A stretch of DNA of 35,451 nucleotides from a virus. The notes below the pieces were generated by a model. The model was not told the DNA's origin and ran no database searches. It saw only the letters and a list, made by a program, of their open reading frames with translations. Of the stretch, positions 10,901 through 17,299 are shown one piece after another. Within the stretch, counting starts at the first letter, position 1; the number at the start of each line of letters is the position of its first letter. The DNA is taken from positions 1 to 35,451 of IMG/VR virus record IMGVR_UViG_3300019487_000066; one strand, written 5' to 3'. The position numbers were made by a program, and so were the translations under genes.

Positions 10901-11165
10901 CGGCAGACGCTGTTAAAAACCCTGAACTATCAAATTGTGCAGCTTTACTTGCACTAGCTAGAATAAAATTTGAAGAGGTTGAAATTGTTTTGTTTGACAT
11001 GGAAGCAGTGTGAGATTCTGTTAATACCGCCGATGAATCTGTTCCATTATGAAATAATACTTTACTTAGAACTGCGGAAACTTGAATTTCACCTAGTTTA
11101 TCTAGGCTCATTGTTGATTCAGGAACAACTCTTAAACCATGTAGATATTGAAATATATTAAGCAT
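7995..11165 (-). CDS. Large tail fibre-like protein with C1q/TNF-like C-terminus (1056 aa)
   Basis: A modular beta-rich fibre. Residues about 115-160 carry LTGDVTATGPGSVPATIAND, a repeat type shared with the fibre protein at 20014-21906. Residues about 220-345 contain TLTNK-type repeats (GTQTLTNKSLVDNST, TLTNKAIDFSTM) with the RTLTVPDLND and RSITLPDGN blocks typical of phage fibres. Carbohydrate-binding-like beta domains fill the middle. The last 150 or so residues (from about SNRSEVWLDTGNG, with FSINEDGLYFITVTDEV) resemble the C1q/TNF-like trimeric head that often ends receptor-binding proteins. It probably forms trimers and contacts the host surface. It is co-oriented with the adaptor gene and read from P2. 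Confidence 0.85.
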   Translation of the reverse strand: MLNIFQYLHGLRVVPESTMSLDKLGEIQVSAVLSKVLFHNGTDSSAVLTESHTASMSNKTISTSSNFILASASKAAQFDSSGFLTASAVSTTELSYLIGVTSPIQAQIDAVSGSAITALTGDVTATGPGSVPATIANDAVTNAKLANMAAHTFKGNNTGSTGDPLDLTSTQLTAELNDFVGDSGSGGTKGLVPAPASGDAAALKFLKADGTWAVPAGASGTVTETGTQTLTNKSLVDNSTYIIDNGDNTKRLQFDVANITTATTRTLTVPDLNDQILTRISTDSGANRVQNKELDDTNNLIVNTTDPTKKARLLASGITVGTTRSITLPDGNTTLVGNDYPQTLTNKAIDFSTMTDGRKLILPKGTKSALDALTRVEAVIAYATDQQRVYVDNGSTLIPIGSGGGGGVNFITLDTTFQPVNQDNFNAEASIGNWIVYADAAGSTPVDMTGGSPSITIVRTTTGGEVLDGSGSLKVTKGAANEQGEGASCIANIPLGYRGKPTTIEVPLKIISGSLVAGDLKSFVYDVTNSQVITPFNNDVVNTSTLRMTFDVPANCTQIRFGFHFASTSTTAVTFSFDDVFVGPQDVSFGPAMSDWQSYTLTIGAVTTAPTPGTIVRKNAYWRRVGSDMHIRFDFEQSSAGSGGSGDYLFPLPSGYSIDTTKIDISTTGSQNVVGAASAWTSGAEEWGYVKIYNTTNLAIVGGFSSANADLIGSSNISIANTDTSYSFEAIVPISGWSTNVLNSNSSTFRISNIIANGTRVTTTPTVLGEYRSRSKDTATSNTFSDQVPTTLPSSDNGIRLHAADYTSAQTSGLISLWDIFIGKNKQYSMQFYSNSGRTGLVYTDLRIISSTSSSGTVWSYDPTTGVLTINAGSNDLATNTSRSIGENDATGGIGDGYFDIIVSESIVPVQSSSNRSEVWLDTGNGFGSTNDVIRRYTNINKNTGTAITYADSATLGASFSINEDGLYFITVTDEVTSGANYIGLSRNSSQLTTSIATITRTDRIALTTPQGAANPDSTSITLELFRGDIIRPHFGTGGGYADDARNYFRITKVNN

Positions 11166-11173
11166 TTATTACC

Positions 11174-11665
11174 TTAACTTTGTAAAATAGATTGAGCGAC
11201 AAATGTTAATTTTCCCGAATGACTAGAACCACTTAATGCGGTCGTTGAAAATCTAATTTGTCCAGCATCTGTAATATTAAATGAAATTTTACTTTCACTA
11301 TCACCTAATATTCTTTGAGCTAATTGCCATTTATTATTAACAGGACCATTGGGATTATATAGAATTAAGATTTCACCAGATTCTTCAGATTGTTCCAATG
11401 TAGTTGTTCTAAAGACCGCATAACGTATAAAAGCCGATCTAACGGTCGATGTGGGGAAGGATAGAGCAGTTATATCAATATTTGTTCCAGGATTGTAAGG
11501 ATCGAGTATTAGAGCTTGTGGAGCCACATCAAATGCTCCTACCACAGCAGCTAATGCTGCTTCTACAGCTAAACCGAATTGAACCATGGCTTCTGCCCAA
11601 TTAGGGGATTCAGCAGATTCTGGAAACTCTATTAAATTGCCTTGAATATTTATTTCGATAGACAT
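11174..11665 (-). CDS. Small virion/fibre-associated protein (163 aa)
   Basis: First gene after promoter P2. The N-terminal half contains an Ala-rich helix (MVQFGLAVEAALAAVVGAFD) followed by beta-rich sequence ending in SGKLTFVAQSILQS. No signal peptide, and no recognised catalytic motif. It lies 8 nt upstream of the large fibre gene and is probably an attachment or assembly partner; function not recognised. Confidence 0.8.
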   Translation of the reverse strand: MSIEINIQGNLIEFPESAESPNWAEAMVQFGLAVEAALAAVVGAFDVAPQALILDPYNPGTNIDITALSFPTSTVRSAFIRYAVFRTTTLEQSEESGEILILYNPNGPVNNKWQLAQRILGDSESKISFNITDAGQIRFSTTALSGSSHSGKLTFVAQSILQS

Positions 11666-11677
11666 GAATATCCTATA

Positions 11678-11713
11678 AAGATGGTATCTTACATATAACA
11701 GTTGTTAAAATAA
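11678..11713 (-). promoter_or_regulatory. Putative phage late promoter P2 with 5' stem-loop
   Basis: The minus strand reads TTATTTTAACAACTGTTATA, matching the seven-copy element core. It is followed at once by AAGAT-ACC-ATCTT (11678-11690), a 5-bp stem with a 3-nt loop that would form at the very 5' end of the transcript. The next gene starts at 11665. Confidence 0.6.
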
Positions 11714-11748
11714 GGCTAATTTAACAGAAAGAAAGTTTAATGTTATAA

Positions 11749-12354
11749 CTATTGAATTTTATTGGATTTTTTCATCTTTATAACATGGGTATCTTTTATA
11801 GATTTGATATCGTGTTCTGCAATTAAAAGAGGTCTTAAGTTAGTATAATGACAAAGTTTATAAAAATCCTCTTCTATATCAGATTTACCCAAAGGTATAA
11901 TATGGTCTATTTCCCAATAGAGAGCATAGTTTTCCCAAGTCATTCCGGGTTCAAATCTCTGTTCTATATACGTTTTAAGTTCTTCATATGTACATCCTAG
12001 ATATTGTTCAGTTTTATTGGTTTTATTCCATCTTTTAGATTTTAAAGCTCTATTAATTCGACTTCTCATACACTTTTTAAGACGAAATAATTCATCGTTA
12101 TAATATCTAAATTTATCTCTTTTTCTGCTAGAATCTCTAGCTTTTTCAGATCTTTTATATTCTAATTGTCTTTTTTTAACTTCTGGACGTTGGCGATATT
12201 CTCTGCCGTACTCTTTGTTTTTTCCTAATCTATTAGAATTAATACATTTATTACAAGTTCCACGTCTATATACTTTATCTTTATAATAAGCACATTTTTG
12301 AAATTCTTCTATTTCTTTAGTAAGTTTACATGTTTTACATTTTTTTAATATCAT
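11749..12354 (-). CDS. Free-standing HNH homing endonuclease-like protein (201 aa)
   Basis: Two CxxC pairs (C6/C9 and C34/C37) form an N-terminal zinc finger. A very basic helical linker (about 45-110) follows, and then an HNH nuclease core: WEIDHIIPL (D150-H151), N172 in HYTNLRPL and H181. This is the typical layout of phage HNH homing endonucleases with a DNA-binding finger. It sits alone between the capsid terminator and promoter P2, outside the neighbouring operons. It has its own host-like promoter whose predicted start is on the ATG itself, so the mRNA may be leaderless. An independent mobile gene is the simplest reading. Confidence 0.88.
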   Translation of the reverse strand: MILKKCKTCKLTKEIEEFQKCAYYKDKVYRRGTCNKCINSNRLGKNKEYGREYRQRPEVKKRQLEYKRSEKARDSSRKRDKFRYYNDELFRLKKCMRSRINRALKSKRWNKTNKTEQYLGCTYEELKTYIEQRFEPGMTWENYALYWEIDHIIPLGKSDIEEDFYKLCHYTNLRPLLIAEHDIKSIKDTHVIKMKKSNKIQ

Positions 12355-12360
12355 GATAAG

Positions 12361-12389
12361 ATTATAACATATATATTTTTAGAAATCAA
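12361..12389 (-). promoter_or_regulatory. Host sigma-70-type promoter of the HNH gene
   Basis: On the minus strand TTGATT is followed by exactly 17 nt and then TATAAT, with an extended -10 (TGTTATAAT). The start point about 7 nt downstream falls at position 12354, the A of the HNH start codon. It lies between the capsid terminator and the HNH gene. Confidence 0.72.
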
Positions 12390-12418
12390 GTTTCAAGAAT
12401 TGCGCAAAATTTTTATGT

Positions 12419-12451
12419 AAAAAAAAAGGCCTGTTTAATTAAAAACAGGCC
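12419..12451 (-). terminator. Intrinsic terminator after the capsid gene
   Basis: On the minus strand a 9-bp stem GGCCTGTTT/AAACAGGCC with a 6-nt loop is followed by nine T residues. It begins about 20 nt after the end of the major capsid gene. Confidence 0.9.
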
Positions 12452-12471
12452 CTTCTAAATACTCGTTTTTA

Positions 12472-13701
12472 TTAAGTATTAACAATTCCAGTTAAGATAA
12501 CGTTGCGCCCAGGTGCAGCGCAGAACAAAGCTTGATCTGTGTACAGACGAAGCTCGTAAGCAGCGGCGTTCTCAGAATCTTTAAAGAACTGATCACCTTG
12601 ACCAGGACGTTTAAAGGTAATGTCACTTGAACCTACTCTTGACCATTCACTAAGATCGAGCATATAGGCATAACCTTCTTTAACGTAAATGGAAGGTTGA
12701 ATTTCAATCTCACCATTTTGCGAAAAGAATGTCAATGCACGAGAACCGTTTTTGGCTCTTTCTGTGCTATAGCTTGAATCATATTGACGAAGAGCAGCTT
12801 GGTCGTTGTTAAGATTTGCCCATCCGCGAGGATTAACAAGCAATAACAATTTACCTTCTTGACCTTTTTCAACTGGGCGAGCAGCAGCAGAGATGATTTT
12901 AGCAAAGCTAAGAGCACCAGCAACTGAATAGCTGTTACCTTTGAAGATATTAAATGCGGCGACATCAATACCAAACAAAGAACCAGAAGATTGAGTCAAA
13001 ATTTGATGAATACCAGGGAACTCATTTCCATAAGCTCCACCATGCCAAAGCACATCACCGGCAACGATGCCAGGAATAACTGATTCGAGAGTAACAGTTT
13101 TAGCATCCAAATCAACTTGTTTAACTTTAGCTTCACCGCGAGAAACTGCACCAGAAGAATCTCTAACTTCTACAGGCATTTTTTCAGCACCAACCCAAAT
13201 ACCAGGAGCCCATTCGGCTGTAGTAATTGTGATTGTAGCACTTGAAGAAGAAGCAACTGTTGCATAGCCAACTTGACCATAGAACATTTCAGCTTCCAAT
13301 TTCTTTGTCATGGATCTAAGCATATTGCCTACAACATATTTTGTTGCATCCATGAAAGCTTGTTTACTACCTTGTGAACGACTTACAGCGGCAATACCGA
13401 TTAAGCCTCTCAAAAGAGCAGAATTACCTTTAATTGTGGCATCTTTAATAACGCCACTGATTGCAGGACGAAGATTAAATGCATCTTCATCGCTTGAAGC
13501 AAAAGTAATACCATGCTCAAGACCAAGAACAACAGGTTGGTGGTAGCTATTACCAGGCTGTTTATCTTTCGACATAAAGTCGATCATATTTAAAACTTTA
13601 ACACCATCAGGGATAAGTTCTTTTACCTTATCGGCATAGACTTCCTTGAATAGTGCATTCATATCGCCATATTTATTTGCGGCAGCAGTTGCAGAACTCA
13701 T
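12472..13701 (-). CDS. Major capsid protein (409 aa)
   Basis: The length, an N-terminal helix (AAANKYGDMNALFKEVYADK), a central GLIGIAAVSRSQGSKQAFMD helix, a beta-rich P-domain-like core and the C-terminal FCAAPGRNVILTGIVNT fit an HK97-fold major capsid protein. Context supports this: the scaffold gene lies two genes upstream and terminators flank the unit. The gene has a strong ribosome binding site (AAGGAGTAATG). It is read from P3 through the 162-aa gene. Codon use is somewhat more GC-rich than its neighbours, as is common for a highly expressed capsid gene. Confidence 0.85.
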   Translation of the reverse strand: MSSATAAANKYGDMNALFKEVYADKVKELIPDGVKVLNMIDFMSKDKQPGNSYHQPVVLGLEHGITFASSDEDAFNLRPAISGVIKDATIKGNSALLRGLIGIAAVSRSQGSKQAFMDATKYVVGNMLRSMTKKLEAEMFYGQVGYATVASSSSATITITTAEWAPGIWVGAEKMPVEVRDSSGAVSRGEAKVKQVDLDAKTVTLESVIPGIVAGDVLWHGGAYGNEFPGIHQILTQSSGSLFGIDVAAFNIFKGNSYSVAGALSFAKIISAAARPVEKGQEGKLLLLVNPRGWANLNNDQAALRQYDSSYSTERAKNGSRALTFFSQNGEIEIQPSIYVKEGYAYMLDLSEWSRVGSSDITFKRPGQGDQFFKDSENAAAYELRLYTDQALFCAAPGRNVILTGIVNT

Positions 13702-13711
13702 ACATTACTCC

Positions 13712-14200
13712 TTATGCTTGTTCGTCAACAGCGTATTCAACTTCTAAACATAGGTTGTGTGTACCTGATGTTAGAGCAGCAGAGCTGTCAATGGTTAAAA
13801 GAATTTTATCTCCAATTGCATCTAAACCATCAGCATCACCCAACGAAACGTTGAATGTATTACCTGACTCAGATTGAGTTGTAGATTGGCGAGAACATGA
13901 AGCTCTCAAAACTTTTTTAACGGGTTCACTAATTTTCACTAAACAATTCATGATACCAGTTGCATCAGAGGGAGCATCTGTATAAGTAGGTGCTGTTTGA
14001 CCAGGATCTAATGCGCCAGAGGCTTCTGAGATATCATCTTGACCAGTTCCTTCCAAACGTAAAAATAATACGGCTGGATCGTCTACTGATCTTGTTTTAC
14101 TAGCAGGGGTAGCATTGCCGACAACTTGGAACTTCAATACAAGCCTTTGGGCTTTCAACTGAACGTTCTGTACGACGCTGCTTTGTGCATCATAAGACAT
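13712..14200 (-). CDS. Capsid-operon small protein, possible head decoration (162 aa)
   Basis: Starts with MSYDAQSSVVQNVQLKAQRL behind a GGAGAAAAAAA leader. Mostly beta-strand prediction, no membrane segment, three cysteines. It is the first gene of the capsid transcription unit, 10 nt from the capsid gene and under the same promoter P3. Co-expression with the capsid at this position suggests an abundant head or decoration protein, but no family is recognised. Confidence 0.8.
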   Translation of the reverse strand: MSYDAQSSVVQNVQLKAQRLVLKFQVVGNATPASKTRSVDDPAVLFLRLEGTGQDDISEASGALDPGQTAPTYTDAPSDATGIMNCLVKISEPVKKVLRASCSRQSTTQSESGNTFNVSLGDADGLDAIGDKILLTIDSSAALTSGTHNLCLEVEYAVDEQA

Positions 14201-14344
14201 TTTTTTTCTCCTAAATTAATTAAATTACACTTCTAAAACGTTACTTTTCGATAAGCAAAGTCATAAATGTGTCTATAATCTTTTTAAGATATCTACGCCC
14301 TATGAAAGGTAACGTGGAGTCCACTAAAGCAGACAATTATACTT
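14201..14344 (-). promoter_or_regulatory. Structured 5' leader of the capsid operon
   Basis: Gene-free, about 140 nt between P3 and the first capsid-operon gene. A long-range 7-bp helix (GTAACGT at 14309-14315 with ACGTTAC at 14238-14244) encloses a local hairpin, ATCTT-TTT-AAGAT at 14279-14291. GTGG-AGT-CCAC (14314-14324) overlaps the outer helix and is an alternative. No ORF is seen. Confidence 0.4.
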
Positions 14345-14371
14345 TTCTATCATATACAGTTGTTAAAATAA
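14345..14371 (-). promoter_or_regulatory. Putative phage late promoter P3 (capsid operon)
   Basis: Minus strand TTATTTTAACAACTGTATAT then GATAGAAAAG matches the repeated element. It sits directly downstream of the scaffold terminator and upstream of the capsid operon leader. Confidence 0.62.
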
Positions 14372-14422
14372 TGCATTTTTTATGCCAAAATTTTTATTAA
14401 TATATAACTATTTGATTTTATT

Positions 14423-14452
14423 AAAAAAAGGGCCAGCTTCATGGCCAGCCCT
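14423..14452 (-). terminator. Intrinsic terminator after the scaffold gene
   Basis: On the minus strand AGGGCTGGC pairs with GCTGGCCCT (9 bp including two G-U pairs) across a 6-nt loop, followed by seven T residues. The G-U pairs become A-C mismatches on the other strand, so the hairpin is specific to minus-strand RNA. Confidence 0.88.
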
Positions 14453-14457
14453 CTAAA

Positions 14458-14514
14458 CTCTACCACCTTCGCAAGTGATAGAGGTTGCACTCTAATAGTA
14501 TTTTAAGCTATTAG
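14458..14514 (-). other. Two extra hairpins between scaffold stop codon and terminator
   Basis: 14458-14483 folds on the minus strand into an 11-bp stem (CTCTATCACTT/AGGTGGTAGAG, with G-U pairs) capped by a GCGA (GNRA) tetraloop. 14492-14514 is CTAATAG...CTATTAG, overlapping the scaffold stop codon. With the terminator they make three hairpins in a row. Confidence 0.55.
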
Positions 14515-15527
14515 AAGCCGAAATACTTCTTATAATCAATTTTAGCAACTTCTTTGGGTTGAGCACTCTTTCCGCCAGCATCTTTAATTGACGACGCGTG
14601 TGTAGGAGCTGGAGAAGCTTTAGCTTTAGCTACATGTTTCTTTCTCATACGATCAAAGAGTTCTTTTTTAAACATTTCCTCGATTACATCTTCAGGGGCA
14701 GAGTTGATAAATTCTCTAATTTCGGATTTAATATCTTCTCTAACCAATGGAAGAACATCATCGGGTGTAATATCGATATTATTTTCAACACCTAACAATA
14801 GGTAATCACTCATCTTTTTAACAATATATGGAGTAGGTTTTTTAAATTCTGATTTCTCCAAAGCTTGAGTCATGAGATTATCATATTTAATAATTTCATT
14901 CTGAAGAGCAGTTTCTTTGCGTTCTTTTTCTCTTTCAGCCGCTAATTTATCTTTTTCATCTTTAAGCGACTTAAGTTCTGCTTCCATTGCCTCTTTAGCT
15001 CTTTGCTCTGGACTCTTTTCCATATCAGCCAAACGTTTTTCGACATAGCCTTTAACCAAATCGTCTACGTTCATTCCTAATCCACCCTCGGAATCGGCTA
15101 AAACTCCCAATGGATCGCTTGTAAGTCTTTGAATTAACTCAGAAACTTCTTTTTTGAGCTCAGAATATTCGGCCATTCTTTTTTGAGCAGCACGAGATAA
15201 TTGAAGATGTTTTTTAACCTCTTCTTCATTATCCAAATCAAGTTCTAAATCTTCTTCTTTTTGATCAACCTTGATTTTATATTTTTTCTTATTAGCCTTT
15301 TTAGCTGCTTCTTTTTTCTTTTCTTCTTTTGAAGATTTCTCACTAGCAGCTTCTATGGACTCAGGTTGTTCATCTGAATTTTCTTCAGTCTTTTCAGCAT
15401 CTTCAATATTTTCACTACCATCGGTAGATTCTGCTGTTTCTAATACTTCGGTATTTTCAGTATTAGTAGATTCAGCGGCAGGTGCTGAACTTTCTGGGGC
15501 AGGCGTTGAATTTGTTGCTTCGGACAT
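14511..15527 (-). CDS. Capsid scaffold protein (338 aa)
   Basis: The N-terminal 70 residues are an acidic Ser/Thr/Glu/Ala-rich disordered tail. A Lys-rich segment follows, then long charged coiled-coil helices (about 105-225) and a basic C-terminus (MRKKHVAKAKASPAP ... KKYFGF). This layout is typical of phage scaffolding proteins, which act inside the prohead and leave or are degraded. It stands directly upstream of the capsid operon and has its own promoter (P4) and terminator, which allows a separate dose from the capsid. Confidence 0.82.
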   Translation of the reverse strand: MSEATNSTPAPESSAPAAESTNTENTEVLETAESTDGSENIEDAEKTEENSDEQPESIEAASEKSSKEEKKKEAAKKANKKKYKIKVDQKEEDLELDLDNEEEVKKHLQLSRAAQKRMAEYSELKKEVSELIQRLTSDPLGVLADSEGGLGMNVDDLVKGYVEKRLADMEKSPEQRAKEAMEAELKSLKDEKDKLAAEREKERKETALQNEIIKYDNLMTQALEKSEFKKPTPYIVKKMSDYLLLGVENNIDITPDDVLPLVREDIKSEIREFINSAPEDVIEEMFKKELFDRMRKKHVAKAKASPAPTHASSIKDAGGKSAQPKEVAKIDYKKYFGF

Positions 15528-15569
15528 ACTATTTTCTCCTATTTACGCGCATTTAAGCGTGGTTAATAA

Positions 15570-15618
15570 TAGAATCGTCTTCACCATGAAGATAGATTCT
15601 AAAGATAGTTGTTAATTA
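15570..15618 (-). promoter_or_regulatory. Putative phage late promoter P4 with strong 5' stem-loop
   Basis: Minus strand AATTAACAACTATCTTTAGA matches the repeated element (A variant of ACT(G/A)T). The first transcribed bases form a stem-loop at 15570-15601: TAGAATC/GATTCTA outer helix and TCTTCA/TGAAGA inner helix with a 3-nt loop. The scaffold gene starts at 15527. Confidence 0.58.
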
Positions 15619-16170
15619 TTCATCTTTTAATGAATTCATATAAGCTTTTTTAATTTCTTCATCTAATTCTTCTGGAGTTGGTCTATTTGGATTTTGTAAT
15701 AATTGTTGTGAATCTTCTTGAGGTGCCATTAAACTTCTTAAATTTCTATATTTTTGCACATAATTACTATCATCTAAAATTTCTGGAGTAATTTGTTCAG
15801 GGTTTAAATTATGCCCTTTTAACCAACTATATGCAGCCTTTTCTTCATTTCCTTCTTGTTTTTCAAGTGAATGTTTAGCCAATTCTTCAGCTAAATGTTG
15901 TTCAATATTAGGATTTTTTTCTAAAGTTTGTTTTAATACATCTGGGGAAAGTTTATAAAGTTCTACCATTTCAGGTGTAACCTCATTTTTTAATCTTTTT
16001 CGACTAATAATTTCTTTTACAGTATTAGGCATTAAACCGTAATTACCAATAGCTCTATCGCCTTTTTGAAGATTATCTAAAGTAATTTCTGGATGATTAA
16101 AATTCTTACCACCACTAGATTCAATTTGTTTTATTCTTTCCAAAAAATCTTTTATCTTTTTATCAGCCAT
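15616..16170 (-). CDS. Lytic transglycosylase-like (lysozyme-fold) protein (184 aa)
   Basis: Residues about 8-55 read FLERIKQIESSGGKNFNHPE then AIGNYGLMPNTVKEII, the SLT-type signature in which the Glu of IESSGG (E17) is the acid catalyst and the GxYGLMP segment lines the glycan cleft. The rest is helical and rather acidic, with no signal peptide. It may be a virion-associated wall-cutting enzyme for DNA entry rather than the main endolysin, since it sits among structural genes. The gene overlaps the end of a small membrane-protein gene (16152-16307). Confidence 0.75.
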   Translation of the reverse strand: MADKKIKDFLERIKQIESSGGKNFNHPEITLDNLQKGDRAIGNYGLMPNTVKEIISRKRLKNEVTPEMVELYKLSPDVLKQTLEKNPNIEQHLAEELAKHSLEKQEGNEEKAAYSWLKGHNLNPEQITPEILDDSNYVQKYRNLRSLMAPQEDSQQLLQNPNRPTPEELDEEIKKAYMNSLKDE

Positions 16171-16307
16171 ACAATGGTTCCAATCATTAAAATATTCAAA
16201 AATAAAGATGAATAAAATAATCTTTTATATTTTTTTATGGTATAATTGTCCATAAAACTTCTTTTAATTTTAGGATGATTAGGATCTTGAAATATGATTT
16301 TACCCAT
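16152..16307 (-). CDS. Small single-span membrane protein (51 aa)
   Basis: An ATG at 16305-16307, overlapping the end of the papain-like gene by 8 nt, opens a 51-codon frame ending TAA at 16152-16154. The basic N-terminal half starts MGKIIFQDPNHPKIKRSFMD. One hydrophobic helix near the end (SLFLNILMIGTIVWLIKR) would place the tail across the membrane. It overlaps the start of the transglycosylase-like gene by 19 nt. Size and neighbours would suit a holin- or spanin-like accessory, but this is not recognisable by motif. Confidence 0.6.
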   Translation of the reverse strand: MGKIIFQDPNHPKIKRSFMDNYTIKKYKRLFYSSLFLNILMIGTIVWLIKR

Positions 16308-16803
16308 TTTTATTCCTTAAATATTCAGATAATTTTTCATAAATTTCATGTGGTGGAGTAATTGCCAAGTCTATATTTAAATCTGGAACAATATTTTCTT
16401 CAATTAGACATTTATATACTTCATCACACAAAAACGCGTTATCTTTAGCCCATTTATTCTTTTTAGGAAAAGGAATTTTAAAAACTTTTTTTAATAACCC
16501 TCTCCACGCGAAATAAAAAAATCCTGGATAATCATAATCTCGACTATCGTATTTATCAACAATTCTATCCCAAATTCTATCCTCAATTTCAATTGGTAAA
16601 TTAAGTTCAATTAAATGAACAATTTCAAAAGATTTTTGAGCATTTCTAAAAAATTTTGGATGTGTTCCCATTAAATTAGATTCAAACATTAGTCCACCTG
16701 CTGGACTATTAAATACTAGAGCAAAATGACTACAATCGGTTTCTAAACCCCATCTAATTATATTACTCAATACTAAATTACTTTTTGTCCAAATTAATTT
16801 CAT
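16300..16803 (-). CDS. Permuted papain-like (YiiX/NlpC-P60-type) hydrolase (167 aa)
   Basis: The order His-then-Cys marks the circularly permuted NlpC/P60 group (YiiX-like). H26 lies in DCSHFALVF near the N-terminus, E41 follows, and the nucleophile candidate C126 is in AFLCDEVY. An IIRWGLETDCSH opening and a DSRDYDYPGFFYF segment are also typical. Members cleave amide or thioester bonds in peptides or lipids; the substrate here is unknown. It overlaps the preceding 104-aa gene by 4 nt and the 51-aa membrane gene by 8 nt, so all are probably co-translated. Confidence 0.72.
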   Translation of the reverse strand: MKLIWTKSNLVLSNIIRWGLETDCSHFALVFNSPAGGLMFESNLMGTHPKFFRNAQKSFEIVHLIELNLPIEIEDRIWDRIVDKYDSRDYDYPGFFYFAWRGLLKKVFKIPFPKKNKWAKDNAFLCDEVYKCLIEENIVPDLNIDLAITPPHEIYEKLSEYLRNKNG

Positions 16804-17114
16804 AAACTACTTAATATTTGTATTAAACGATTTTTAAATACTTGTTTTCTCTCTTCAGTTAAAAAGGGAGCCATTTCTGGTGTGATCTTTATTGATTCAA
16901 CTGCTTTATATGCTTCCCAAAGAGAACCAGTTGAACTATAATACATTACATCTCTAACAGCATCTACAATTAATTTTGTCTTTCCGGCAGCAGTTATTTG
17001 ATCGATTACGTTCTCTCCACCAAATTCATTTATTAAAACTTGAAATCCTTCTTGCGCTTTTTTTATTTTCGAAGCACCAATTGCTATTAAATATGGTGGT
17101 ACATTAATTGTCAT
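16800..17114 (-). CDS. Hypothetical helical protein (104 aa)
   Basis: Starts MTINVPPYLIAIGASKIKKA; mostly amphipathic helix, no membrane span, no cysteines. It lies between the 60-aa gene and the papain-like hydrolase with a 4-nt overlap to the latter. I do not recognise the family; the position in the fibre and wall-enzyme block suggests a late protein. Confidence 0.75.
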   Translation of the reverse strand: MTINVPPYLIAIGASKIKKAQEGFQVLINEFGGENVIDQITAAGKTKLIVDAVRDVMYYSSTGSLWEAYKAVESIKITPEMAPFLTEERKQVFKNRLIQILSSL

Positions 17115-17116
17115 AA

Positions 17117-17299
17117 TTATTCAAACACCAAAAAGAATTTACCAGTATCAAAATTCTGTAAAGGAGTTAGGTTTTCTTCCGCCATGCCTTTTAACCAGTA
17201 TTTATTTTCACCTACTTTAGAATCTTGAAAACGAATTCCATCGTATGTGTTCCCATCAATCCAATATTTTTGATCACCCTTGGGATCTACAGCACTCAT
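17117..17299 (-). CDS. Short protein with two YW-G motifs (60 aa)
   Basis: Two copies of a KYW(I/L)xG motif (KYWIDGNTYDGI and KYWLKGMAEENL) in 60 residues. Similar YW-G repeats occur in phage structural proteins near fibres. The start ATG overlaps the stop of the upstream fibre gene (ATGA), so it is translationally coupled to it. Function unknown. Confidence 0.7.
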   Translation of the reverse strand: MSAVDPKGDQKYWIDGNTYDGIRFQDSKVGENKYWLKGMAEENLTPLQNFDTGKFFLVFE

